Positions 1 to 7,139 of a stretch of DNA of 14,704 nt are shown here, in pieces. A model generated the notes under the pieces. The model was not told the DNA's origin and searched no databases. It saw only the letters and a program-made list of their open reading frames with translations. The stretch's first letter is position 1, and each line of letters starts with the position of its first letter. The DNA lies in assembly GCA_030590405.1 (NCBI GenBank), contig JAUUYO010000057.1:1-14704 (forward strand), read 5' to 3'. Source of the DNA: Kangiellaceae bacterium. GTDB lineage: Bacteria; Pseudomonadota; Gammaproteobacteria; Enterobacterales; Kangiellaceae. Both the position numbers and the translations under genes were made by a program.

Positions 1-262
1 CCGCCCAGACATGATCCGACTCAACATCTTCCTCGTTAGTGCCAGTATTGCCAATATGGGGGTAAGTTAAAGTAACCATTTGTTTGGCATAAGATGGATC
101 GGTTAAGATTTCCTGATAGCCGGTCATGGCGGTATTAAAAACCACTTCAGCAACCGATTCACCATCGGCTCCAATGGACTTACCACGGAAAACACTGCCG
201 TCTTCCAGTACAAGTATGGCTGTTTTTAATTTGGCAGATGTTGGCTGTACGGATAAGGTCAA
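1..262 (-). CDS. carA: Carbamoyl-phosphate synthase small subunit, N-terminal part (cut by window edge)
   Basis: This is the glutamine-hydrolysing subunit of carbamoyl-phosphate synthase, which feeds ammonia to CarB for arginine and pyrimidine synthesis in the cytoplasm. The 87 visible residues match the CarA N-terminal domain: AILVLEDGSVFRGKSIGA near residues 15-32, then FNTAMTGYQEILTDPSYA (42-59) and LTYPHIGNTGTNEED (65-79). The glutaminase domain lies outside the window. No ATG fits. A TTG at 260-262 is preceded by GGAG six bases upstream on the minus strand, and no ATG occurs in frame just upstream, so I take TTG as the start. It follows tRNA-Leu in the same direction but has its own promoter and a terminator-bearing leader. 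The family assignment is firm; the start codon is less certain. Confidence 0.93.
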   Translation of the reverse strand, partial: MTLSVQPTSAKLKTAILVLEDGSVFRGKSIGADGESVAEVVFNTAMTGYQEILTDPSYAKQMVTLTYPHIGNTGTNEEDVESDHVWA

Positions 263-306
263 AACAGACTCCGATCGATATAAAATTAGTACTAAATATT
301 AGGTTC

Positions 307-342
307 AAAAAAGCGGAAAAGGTCGATAAACCGCTTCCGCTT
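307..342 (-). terminator. Intrinsic terminator hairpin in the carA leader (possible attenuator)
   Basis: On the minus strand AAGCGGAA (342-335) pairs with TTCCGCTT (318-311) and runs into a tract of six T (312-307). GGT/ACC can pair inside the loop. The hairpin lies about 40 bases after the predicted carA transcription start and 45 bases before the start codon. It is therefore placed to stop carA transcripts, not those of the upstream operon, which already has a terminator at 440-471. Regulation by attenuation is inference. Confidence 0.7.
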
Positions 343-387
343 GATAGAATTTTTTTAATTTTTGTGCCCATTCGGCAAAACTAGGGT

Positions 388-417
388 ATTTTACGCGATC
401 TGAGCGGTTATTGTCTA
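388..417 (-). promoter_or_regulatory. Predicted sigma70 promoter of carA
   Basis: Read on the minus strand, TAGACA (417-412) and TAAAAT (393-388) are separated by 18 bases. Each matches the -35 or -10 consensus at five of six positions. Initiation would be near 381, giving a leader of about 120 bases before the TTG start at 262. Confidence 0.6.
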
Positions 418-439
418 TCCATGTCAGAATAATAAATAT

Positions 440-471
440 AAAAAATGCCCAAAATTTGCATCTTAGGCATT
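440..471 (-). terminator. Intrinsic terminator of the tpiA-secG-tRNA-Leu unit
   Basis: On the minus strand AATGCCTAAGA (471-461) pairs with TTTTGGGCATT (454-444), including G-T pairs, around a six-base loop. It is followed by a T run to about 440. It lies 56 bases beyond the tRNA 3' end, as expected for the end of this transcript. Confidence 0.8.
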
Positions 472-526
472 CATTGTTGTTCGATTATTTTATGAGAATT
501 GCACAGGCCCGAAAAGATAAGTTTAA

Positions 527-612
527 TGGTGCGGATGGTGGGACTTGAACCCACACAGCCATAGGCTACCACCCCCTCAAGATGGCGCGTCTACCAATTC
601 CGCCACATCCGC
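527..612 (-). tRNA. tRNA-Leu (anticodon GAG)
   Basis: On the minus strand the 86-base gene starts GCGGATG and ends CATCCGC, then discriminator A and an encoded CCA (529-527). The acceptor stem pairs perfectly. The anticodon stem CCATC/GGTGG encloses the loop TTGAGGG, giving anticodon GAG, which reads CUU/CUC leucine codons. The T arm contains GGTTCAAGTCC. A long variable arm, typical of tRNA-Leu, is present. It lies 28 bases after the secG stop and is probably co-transcribed with tpiA-secG, an arrangement widespread in Gammaproteobacteria. Confidence 0.97.
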
Positions 613-640
613 TGATTAAACTTTTATCGGGTGAACGGTA

Positions 641-1135
641 TTACTGTTCGTCGCCTTGCTTTTTCTTTTCTTCGGTTTCATCAGCGCTTGCAGCCTGTTT
701 AACCTCTTCCGCTTTTGAAACTTCTGTGGCGGCTTTATCTGCCGTTTCGACGGCCTCTTTTACTACCTTTTCTGCCGATGTATCGGTAGGTGGTAATTCA
801 GCTTCCAGACCAGTTTCAACTCCACTTGTTTCAGGTAAAGCAGACTCTATATCGGTCTTTTCTACCGCTGGCGCTTCATCAAACACCGCATCGACCACTT
901 TGGTCGGCGTTGAATTCAAATAGCTGATGCTAAGAGCGATAGCAAAGAACAGGATTGCCAAAATAGTGGTTGCTTTGGTTAAAGCATTCCCCGAACCTCC
1001 TGCGCCAAAAACAGTATTGGCCCCACCAGCACCAAAAGACGCGCCCATTTCTGCACCTTTACCTTGTTGAATTAAGATAATGCCGACTAAAGCAATTGCT
1101 ACGACTAAATAAATAATTAAGATTGTTTCTTGCAT
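641..1135 (-). CDS. secG: Preprotein translocase subunit SecG with a long acidic C-terminal tail
   Basis: SecG is a small inner-membrane subunit of the SecYEG translocon that stimulates protein export. The two expected membrane segments are at about residues 3-23 and 53-74. They are joined by the conserved cytoplasmic loop IQQGKGAEMGASFGAG (22-37) and the segment GGSGNALTKAT (46-56). The protein is 164 residues, clearly longer than the roughly 110 of E. coli SecG. The extra length is a tail from about residue 78 that is rich in Glu, Ala, Thr and Lys, ends in a charged EEKKKQGDEQ, and looks disordered. The ATG is five bases after the tpiA stop, which points to co-transcription. Confidence 0.95.
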   Translation of the reverse strand: MQETILIIYLVVAIALVGIILIQQGKGAEMGASFGAGGANTVFGAGGSGNALTKATTILAILFFAIALSISYLNSTPTKVVDAVFDEAPAVEKTDIESALPETSGVETGLEAELPPTDTSAEKVVKEAVETADKAATEVSKAEEVKQAASADETEEKKKQGDEQ

Positions 1136-1140
1136 TGTGT

Positions 1141-1899
1141 TTATCCTGCTGCAGAATAAATTTTTAAAAAAGCATCGGCTTTTAATGAAGCTCCACCGAT
1201 TAAGCCACCATCAATGTCTGGTTGTGCCAATAACTCTTCGGCATTGCCAGCATTCATACTGCCACCATATAAAATCTGTAAATTTGTTGCTATTTCTTCA
1301 TCTTGCTCAGCAAACCAGGCTCTTAGTGCTTGATGGACTTGCTGTGCTTGCTCAGGCGTTGCGGTTTGCCCCGTGCCAATTGCCCAAATGGGCTCATAAG
1401 CGACACAAGCATTGGCAAACGCCTTAATACCAACTTGCTTAACGACGGCTTCACATTGTACCTGTAAAACGTTTAATGTAAGATTTTGCTGTCGCTGCTC
1501 AAGGGTTTCACCGATACATAATATGGGTGTTAAACCATTTTTTAAAGCAGCTTCAAATTTTAAAGCCACTTTCTTATTGTCATCTGCAAACATCTGACGA
1601 CGTTCCGAGTGACCGACCAATAAATAACTCACCTGATAGTCAGCCAGCATATTAACACTGATCTCACCGGTATAGGCGCCTTTTTCTTGCCAATGAGCAT
1701 TCTGTGCGCCAAGTAAAACACGGCTATTAGCTATCAAGCGGCTTATATCAGCCAAATGAATGCTTGGTACACAAATCAGCAATTGAGCGTCAACAGGTTT
1801 TAAAGTAGCAACCACATGACTGGCGAGTTGAATTGCCTCTGAGCGGGAGCAATTCATCTTCCAGTTACCGGCAATTAATTGGGTTCTTGAATGATTCAT
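1141..1899 (-). CDS. tpiA: Triosephosphate isomerase
   Basis: This cytoplasmic glycolytic enzyme interconverts dihydroxyacetone phosphate and glyceraldehyde 3-phosphate. From the chosen ATG the protein is 252 residues, normal for the family. Catalytic residues are visible: Lys14 in AGNWKMN, His97 in LVGHSERR, and Glu169 in AYEPIWAIGTG. The phosphate-binding YGGSM and the late LIGGASL motif are also present. An in-frame TTG at 1938 would add 13 residues (MRPFVRGPILLIL). That TTG lies only a few bases past a predicted -10 box, so the ATG at 1899 is preferred even though it has no clear Shine-Dalgarno sequence. It is followed closely by secG and tRNA-Leu. The usual upstream neighbour glmM is absent; a GGDEF-EAL gene is there instead. 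Confidence 0.96.
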   Translation of the reverse strand: MNHSRTQLIAGNWKMNCSRSEAIQLASHVVATLKPVDAQLLICVPSIHLADISRLIANSRVLLGAQNAHWQEKGAYTGEISVNMLADYQVSYLLVGHSERRQMFADDNKKVALKFEAALKNGLTPILCIGETLEQRQQNLTLNVLQVQCEAVVKQVGIKAFANACVAYEPIWAIGTGQTATPEQAQQVHQALRAWFAEQDEEIATNLQILYGGSMNAGNAEELLAQPDIDGGLIGGASLKADAFLKIYSAAG

Positions 1900-1938
1900 C
1901 AGGATCAATAAAATTGGACCACGCACAAAAGGGCGCAA

Positions 1939-1967
1939 ATATTACCTGACTGGTTAACTAGATTCAA
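1939..1967 (-). promoter_or_regulatory. Predicted sigma70 promoter of tpiA-secG-tRNA-Leu
   Basis: On the minus strand TTGAAT (1967-1962) and TAATAT (1944-1939) are separated by 17 bases, each four of six to consensus. Initiation near 1932 would give a leader of about 33 bases to the ATG at 1899 and would place the alternative TTG at 1938 upstream of the transcript start. Confidence 0.45.
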
Positions 1968-2013
1968 CTGATTTGTTCGCCTAATTTGATAATTGCTCCA
2001 GATTAATCCGGGT

Positions 2014-4092
2014 TTATAACTGGGGAAATGTTTTACCAAGCTGATGTTGGCGTAAAAAGGTTTTGAACTCCTCTTCTGGAATGGGCCTGGAAAAATAATA
2101 GCCCTGAATATCGTCACAATTATTTTGCCGTAAAAACTCCAGCTGTTGTAAAGTTTCGACCCCTTCGGCGATCACTTCTAGGCGCAAGCTTTTAGCCATC
2201 GAAATGATCGCCAGCGTGATCGCGGTATCGTCATTATCCACGACTAATTCATCCACAAAAGACTGATCAATTTTAAGCGCATCCAGCGGAAAGCGTCTTA
2301 AATAAGCCAGCGATGAATAGCCGGTGCCAAAATCATCGATGGCGATCCGAATTTGCATTTCTTTGATTTTTTCCAGCACTTCGATGGCCTGATTGACATC
2401 ACGCATCAACATGCTCTCGGTGATTTCGACTTCTAAACACCTGGCTGGAACCCGATACTTCTTTAAGGTTTCGGCTATTTGAACCGCCAAATCAGCTTGT
2501 TTGAATTGAATCGCAGACAAATTGACCGCCAGGCGGATCTCCAAGCCTTCATCCAGACAACTGGCTAACACCTTACAGGTGTTCTCTAATACCCAGTCAC
2601 CAATTTCTTTGATTAAGCCGGTACTTTCTGCAACCGGAATAAATTCAGCAGGACTAATACTCCCTAATACTGGGTTACTCCAACGGACCAATACCTCAGC
2701 GCCGGTGACTTTATTTTGTGGTAAATTCAGTTGTGGCTGGAAAACCAGGTGAATTTCACCATTTTTTACCGCACTTCGCAGTTCATTGGCCAGCTGATGG
2801 CGTCGATTGGCCAGTTGATTTAAGTCTGACTGATAAAACTCATAGGTATTACGGCCAAGCTCTTTGGCTTTATACATTGCCGCATCAGCCGCTTTCATCA
2901 AAGAATCAACGTCGAGGCCATCGTGTGGGTAGCTGCAAATCCCAATACTCACGGTAGTATTCACTTGATAATTGGAAAGCTTAAAAGGTTGTTCAAAGCT
3001 GATTACGATCTTTTCCACGATGTCGATGATATTTTCGGTGTTTTTTATGTGATTAAGAATAATCACAAATTCATCCCCGCCTAAGCGAGCCAGGGTGTCT
3101 TCCGAGCGAATTTTTTCCAATAATCGTTGACTGGTGGCTTTGAGCAACTGATCGCCCACCGCGTGACCCAGCGAATCATTGACGTCTTTAAAATGATCCA
3201 GGTCCAAAAATAACACCGCTACCTTGGTGTTCGATCGCGCAGCGCCTTTGAGCGCGTATTTGATCCGGTCCATACACAGCGCTCGATTGGGCAACTGGGT
3301 GAGTGAATCATAGTTGGCCAAATACTGTAAATCTTTTACCGCCCGCTCCAGTCTATGACGGTTAAGGTGCAGTGCTTCATTGGCCTTATCTCGTTCGAGC
3401 TGATTTTCTTCAATGGTTTCTAACATCTGGTTAAAGGAACGGGCCAGCGAGCCGATTTCATCTTCCCCAGAACTGGGGACTCTTATCGAATAATTACCGC
3501 TACTGTCTACTTCTCGGCTGATCCGATCCAGTTCAACCAATCGCTGTGAAATACTCGTTTGTAAGCGAAAGGCGGCTAAATAAATCACCACAAACAGTAC
3601 GATTAAGATCATAAAACTGGATATTGCGTAAGTTCTAATTTTATCGTCGAAGGCTGCGGTTGACATTTTGAGATAAACAACTCCCAGAAAATTCCCATCC
3701 GCGCCGATGGTTTCCCAGACATACAGGTATTGAGGCCCCCAATAATATTGACTGATGTTTTTATATTCAGCTTCACTAATATAGTTAGAGCCGTCATTAT
3801 CCCGCATTGCCAACTTTTGACCGATCGCATCAAAAATTGCAGCGCTGGAATGACTATCCATCACCGCACTGTCTAAAATACGCCGCACATCTTGCTGATT
3901 ATCGGAGGTAACTGCGGTTTGAGCATGTTCGGCTAATAATCTTGCCTGAGTAATCGAGTCTGCAATCATCGATTCTTTATAAGCATTATAAAAACTAATT
4001 CCAATGGCAAACAGACCAATACTTAGAGAACTCATACAGATAGAAAGTATGATGGTTATAAGTCTATTTTTTATCGAACGATTCCAATACAT
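2014..4092 (-). CDS. Membrane-anchored GGDEF-EAL cyclic-di-GMP protein with HAMP domain
   Basis: This is a predicted bifunctional enzyme that makes and/or breaks cyclic di-GMP, the second messenger for motility and biofilm control. Layout (692 residues): membrane segment about 12-34; periplasmic sensor domain to about 154; second membrane segment about 156-176; HAMP to about 230 with a short coiled linker; GGDEF domain about 255-420; EAL domain about 435-685. The GGDEF motif (338-342) is intact, and RSED (329-332), five residues before it, fits the product-inhibition I-site. In the EAL domain the signature reads EVL, not EAL (466-468). VNLSA, EITES, DDFGTGYSS, KIDQSF and EGVET are all present, so the catalytic metal and base residues look complete. 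The ATG at 4092 follows AAAGGA by 11 bases; in-frame TTG codons at 4101 and 4098 are alternatives. Signal and target are unknown. Confidence 0.93.
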   Translation of the reverse strand: MYWNRSIKNRLITIILSICMSSLSIGLFAIGISFYNAYKESMIADSITQARLLAEHAQTAVTSDNQQDVRRILDSAVMDSHSSAAIFDAIGQKLAMRDNDGSNYISEAEYKNISQYYWGPQYLYVWETIGADGNFLGVVYLKMSTAAFDDKIRTYAISSFMILIVLFVVIYLAAFRLQTSISQRLVELDRISREVDSSGNYSIRVPSSGEDEIGSLARSFNQMLETIEENQLERDKANEALHLNRHRLERAVKDLQYLANYDSLTQLPNRALCMDRIKYALKGAARSNTKVAVLFLDLDHFKDVNDSLGHAVGDQLLKATSQRLLEKIRSEDTLARLGGDEFVIILNHIKNTENIIDIVEKIVISFEQPFKLSNYQVNTTVSIGICSYPHDGLDVDSLMKAADAAMYKAKELGRNTYEFYQSDLNQLANRRHQLANELRSAVKNGEIHLVFQPQLNLPQNKVTGAEVLVRWSNPVLGSISPAEFIPVAESTGLIKEIGDWVLENTCKVLASCLDEGLEIRLAVNLSAIQFKQADLAVQIAETLKKYRVPARCLEVEITESMLMRDVNQAIEVLEKIKEMQIRIAIDDFGTGYSSLAYLRRFPLDALKIDQSFVDELVVDNDDTAITLAIISMAKSLRLEVIAEGVETLQQLEFLRQNNCDDIQGYYFSRPIPEEEFKTFLRQHQLGKTFPQL

Positions 4093-4541
4093 TAACAACA
4101 ATGTCCTTTAGAACTGATTTTTAGTTATCGCGATCATATTATTAGGAGAAACCTTATACGAATGTTATTTTCTGCACAAAAACATATCATAGGGCGATGC
4201 CATTCAACAACTATTGGCCCGAATCCCGCCCCTACCTAGACTAAAGGATAGCCTATAAAGCCCTAAGAACAATAAATTCTTGACTATTCTTAGGATAATG
4301 CATCATTTCTTCTGGTCAATTATCCATCGATCCCCGTATAATGTGCGCGTTCAAAATCCGGACATATGTTAGACCCGTTTCGGATGATTTAATATTAACT
4401 AATAAACATGCTTTCATCGCCACTATAAAACCATTTTTACATGGGGTTGCACCCCAAAAGTTAAGTCTTTTATACCTTTTTAAAAGTCTTCAACTATAGT
4501 GTCTGATTAGAACTTTAAAAACTTAACCGCTGAATAATTCT
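4093..4541. other. Divergent intergenic region between the GGDEF-EAL gene and nqrA
   Basis: No convincing gene is seen in either strand. It must hold promoters for both flanking transcripts. On the plus side there is a good -10 (4337-4342). On the minus side TATAAG near 4157-4162 could be a -10 for the GGDEF-EAL gene, but no good -35 goes with it. Structure in the nqr leader includes a short hairpin GGGGT-TGC-ACCCC (4443-4455) without a T run, and AATCCG (4355-4360) facing CGGATGATT (4381-4389). I recognise no known riboswitch. Confidence 0.5.
4313..4342 (+). promoter_or_regulatory. Candidate promoter of the nqr operon
   Basis: A perfect TATAAT at 4337-4342 is preceded after 18 bases by TGGTCA (4313-4318), four of six to the -35 consensus. 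Initiation near 4349 would give an unusually long leader of about 190 bases before nqrA. A promoter closer to nqrA, for example around TATAGT at about 4494-4499, cannot be excluded. Confidence 0.4.
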
Positions 4542-5885
4542 ATGATTAAGATAAAGAAAGGCTTAGATCTCCCCATCACGGGAAACCCTGAGCAAACCAT
4601 TTACGACGGGCCACCTGTTACAGAAGTTGCTCTGCTCGGTGAAGATTACCTTGATATGAAACCTTCGATGCAGATCCGCCTTGAACATTCAGTGAAATGC
4701 GGCGACCTTTTGTGGACCGATAAAAAAAATGACGGGATCAAATATACCGCTCCGGCCAGTGGCACGATCAAGGCCATCAATCGCGGTGCTAAACGAAAGC
4801 TATTGTCCGTTGTTATTGAAGTAAAAGGTGACGAATATGTCGAATTTTCTAAATACGAAAAAAACCAGCTTGCCGAGCTAAGCCGCGAGCAAGTGGTCGA
4901 CAATCTGATCGAGTCCGGTCTATGGCCCACCCTTCGGGTTCGTCCAATGAGTAAAGTTCCCGCCAAAGATGCAGCTCCCTGTGCCATTTTTGTGACGGCG
5001 ATGGATAGCAATCCACTGGCTGCTGACCCAATGGTCATTATCAAAGAAAAAGCCGAAGCCTTTAATCACGGTTTAAGCGTGCTCAAACATTTGACCGACG
5101 GTGAATTGTTTGTTTGTTACGATGGCAGCCAATCAATTGATATCGAAAAAAATGATGTCGCTAACTACCAGGCATTTTCTGGTATTCATCCGGCGGGCAA
5201 TGTCGGCACTCATATTCATTTCCTTAAGCCGGTTAACGGTGAAAGAAGCGTCTGGCACATTGGCTATCAGGATGTCATTGCGGTCGGCGAATTATTTACC
5301 ACTGGACGTTTAAATTGCCAGCGGGTAATTTCAATTGCAGGCCCATTAGTCAAAGAGCCTCGCCTGGTGCGTACCTTACAAGGAGCCAATGTTTCCCAGT
5401 TGCTAGCTGATCAAATCACTCCAAAAGATGAAAGAGTGATTTCTGGTTCTATCTTCAACGGTCATATCGCGGTTCATCATCGCGATTACCTGGGGCGCTA
5501 TCACAATCAATTAAGCGTGCTGGCCGAAGGACGTGAGAAAGAATTATTTGGCTGGTTACATGTCGGCACCAAAAAATTCTCCGTTACTCGTGCGTTTATT
5601 TCTCACGTTAATAAAAGCAAGCGGTTCGATATGACCACTACGACTCATGGTAGCGAAAGAGCGATTATGCCAATCGGGACCTATGAAAGAGTGATGCCTT
5701 GGGATATTTTACCCACTCAATTGCTGCGCGCTTTGGTGGTTGGTGATACCGATACCGCTCAGGAACTCGGTTGCCTGGAATTTGACGAAGAAGATTTGGC
5801 ACTGTGTACCTTTGCCTGTCCCGGAAAATATGAATATGGTCCCATCCTCCGCGATGTGCTCACCACCATTGAGAAGGAAGGTTAA
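4542..5885 (+). CDS. nqrA: Na+-translocating NADH:quinone reductase subunit A
   Basis: This is the peripheral cytoplasmic subunit of Na+-NQR, the respiratory enzyme that couples NADH oxidation by quinone to Na+ export. It has been linked to quinone binding. The 447-residue length is normal. The N-terminus MIKIKKGLDLPITG and the segment TAPASGTIKAINRGAKR (about 70-86) are typical of NqrA. KVPAKDAAPCAIFVTAMD, ending near residue 155, and a C-terminal CTFACPGKYEYG also fit. The family is soluble and no membrane segment is seen. The ATG lacks an obvious Shine-Dalgarno sequence, but the start is fixed by the family N-terminus. Its stop overlaps the nqrB start by one base (TAATG), so the two are translationally coupled at the head of nqrABCDEF. 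Confidence 0.98.
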   Translation: MIKIKKGLDLPITGNPEQTIYDGPPVTEVALLGEDYLDMKPSMQIRLEHSVKCGDLLWTDKKNDGIKYTAPASGTIKAINRGAKRKLLSVVIEVKGDEYVEFSKYEKNQLAELSREQVVDNLIESGLWPTLRVRPMSKVPAKDAAPCAIFVTAMDSNPLAADPMVIIKEKAEAFNHGLSVLKHLTDGELFVCYDGSQSIDIEKNDVANYQAFSGIHPAGNVGTHIHFLKPVNGERSVWHIGYQDVIAVGELFTTGRLNCQRVISIAGPLVKEPRLVRTLQGANVSQLLADQITPKDERVISGSIFNGHIAVHHRDYLGRYHNQLSVLAEGREKELFGWLHVGTKKFSVTRAFISHVNKSKRFDMTTTTHGSERAIMPIGTYERVMPWDILPTQLLRALVVGDTDTAQELGCLEFDEEDLALCTFACPGKYEYGPILRDVLTTIEKEG

Positions 5886-7096
5886 TGAAAAGTTTACGTG
5901 AATATATTGATCACCTGGAGCCTCATTTTGAGAAAGGTGGTAAGTACGAAAAATGGTATGCGCTGTTTGAAGCTGCGACCACCATTTTCTATACTCCGGG
6001 TCATGTGACTCGTAGCGCTTCGCATGTTAGAGATAGCATCGATTTAAAACGAATTATGATATTTGTGTGGGCCTGCACCTTTCCTGCGATGTTCTGGGGA
6101 ATGTATAACGTCGGCTTTCAAACCGTTGATGCGATGGCTACGACCGGGGTGACCGGATTAGACGGCATGCGCGGTTGGATGATGGATCTGTTTGGCGCAG
6201 AGTATTCTAAAAATGTCCTAAGCTCTATGTTTATCGGCGCACTCTATTTTGTACCAATTTACGCGACCGCATTTATTGTCGGTGGATTCTGGGAAGTATT
6301 GTTTGCATCAATCAGAGGTCATGAAATCAACGAAGGCTTTTTTGTCACTTCGATCCTTTTTGCTTTAATCTTGCCTCCAGAAATTCCATTATGGCAGGTG
6401 GCTTTAGGCATCAGTTTTGGAGTGGTTATCGCCAAAGAAGTGTTTGGTGGAACCGGCAAAAATTTTCTGAATCCGGCGTTAGCCGGTCGTGCCTTTTTAT
6501 TCTTTGCTTACCCCGGCGATATGTCTGGTGATGTGTGGAACGTAGTTGATGGCTATTCCGGCGCAACCCCGCTTGCTGCTGGCGCGGCGGCAACTGTTGG
6601 CCAGATTGACTACTCGATTAACGAGAATTGGTGGAACGCTTTTTATGGCTTTATTCCCGGCTCAATCGGTGAGGTGTCGACCTTAATGATCCTTGCTGGT
6701 GGTCTGTTATTAACTTATTTACGCATAGCCTCTCTCAAGATTATTCTCGGGGTATTCGGCGGAATGGTAGCCACTTCATTATTATTAAACTGGATTGGTA
6801 GTGAGACCAATGCGATGTTTGAAATGCCCTGGTACTGGCACCTGGTCACTGGCGGTTTTGCCTTTGGCATGATGTTTATGGCCACCGACCCGGTTTCAGC
6901 ATCGCTCACCGATAAAGGTAAATTTTACTTTGGATTTTTAATTGGTTTGATGTGTGTGTTAATTCGAGTGGTTAACCCGGCTTTCCCAGAAGGCATGATG
7001 TTAGCAATTTTATTTGCCAATTTATTTGCACCGCTGATTGATCATTTTGTGGTCCAGGCGAATATTAAGCGGAGGGCTAAGCGCTATGTCAGTTAA
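5885..7096 (+). CDS. nqrB: Na+-translocating NADH:quinone reductase subunit B
   Basis: This is the large integral-membrane subunit of Na+-NQR, carrying covalent FMN and riboflavin and contributing to the Na+ path and quinone site. The protein has 403 residues with many hydrophobic segments from about residue 55 on. The flavinylation motif is visible as SGATPL with Thr228, the residue to which ApbE attaches FMN. The family stretch GGTGKNFLNPALAGRAF (188-204) and MFMATDPVSASLTDKGK (about 333-349) are also present. The N-terminus contains HFEKGGKYEKWYALFEA. It overlaps nqrA by one base, and its last 11 bases overlap the start of nqrC. Confidence 0.98.
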   Translation: MKSLREYIDHLEPHFEKGGKYEKWYALFEAATTIFYTPGHVTRSASHVRDSIDLKRIMIFVWACTFPAMFWGMYNVGFQTVDAMATTGVTGLDGMRGWMMDLFGAEYSKNVLSSMFIGALYFVPIYATAFIVGGFWEVLFASIRGHEINEGFFVTSILFALILPPEIPLWQVALGISFGVVIAKEVFGGTGKNFLNPALAGRAFLFFAYPGDMSGDVWNVVDGYSGATPLAAGAAATVGQIDYSINENWWNAFYGFIPGSIGEVSTLMILAGGLLLTYLRIASLKIILGVFGGMVATSLLLNWIGSETNAMFEMPWYWHLVTGGFAFGMMFMATDPVSASLTDKGKFYFGFLIGLMCVLIRVVNPAFPEGMMLAILFANLFAPLIDHFVVQANIKRRAKRYVS

Positions 7097-7139
7097 AAAC
7101 AATATGTCAGTTAAAAATAATCTGTCAGCTAACGAAGCT
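7086..7139 (+). repeat. 18-bp tandem repeat at the 5' end of nqrC
   Basis: Two near-identical 18-base units (7086-7103 and 7104-7121, each beginning ATGTCAGTTAAAAA and differing by one base) are followed by a more diverged third (7122-7139, beginning CTGTCAGC). They encode MSVKNN-MSVKNN-LSANEA. The reading frame is kept because the unit is six codons. Confidence 0.85.

Noticed and set aside
180..371. 63-codon reading frame on the minus strand over the carA leader and start
   Set aside because: It overlaps carA in another frame and has no good ribosome site. It is mentioned only as a possible leader peptide, not as a gene.
582..923. 113-codon plus-strand frame
   Set aside because: It runs antisense through tRNA-Leu and the low-complexity secG tail; the Ser/Ala-rich product is a shadow of that repetitive coding.
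1137..1427. Plus-strand frame opposite tpiA
   Set aside because: It is antisense to a well-conserved enzyme and shows no family resemblance.
1900..1938. TTG at 1938 as the tpiA start
   Set aside because: It adds 13 residues not typical of the family and lies almost on the predicted -10 box. The ATG at 1899 is preferred.
4443..4455. GGGGT/ACCCC hairpin as a terminator before nqrA
   Set aside because: The stem is only five pairs and is followed by AAAAG, not a T run.
4343..4541. Known Na+ riboswitch in the nqr leader
   Set aside because: I could not recognise the conserved core of any described riboswitch class. A covariance-model search would be needed to claim one.
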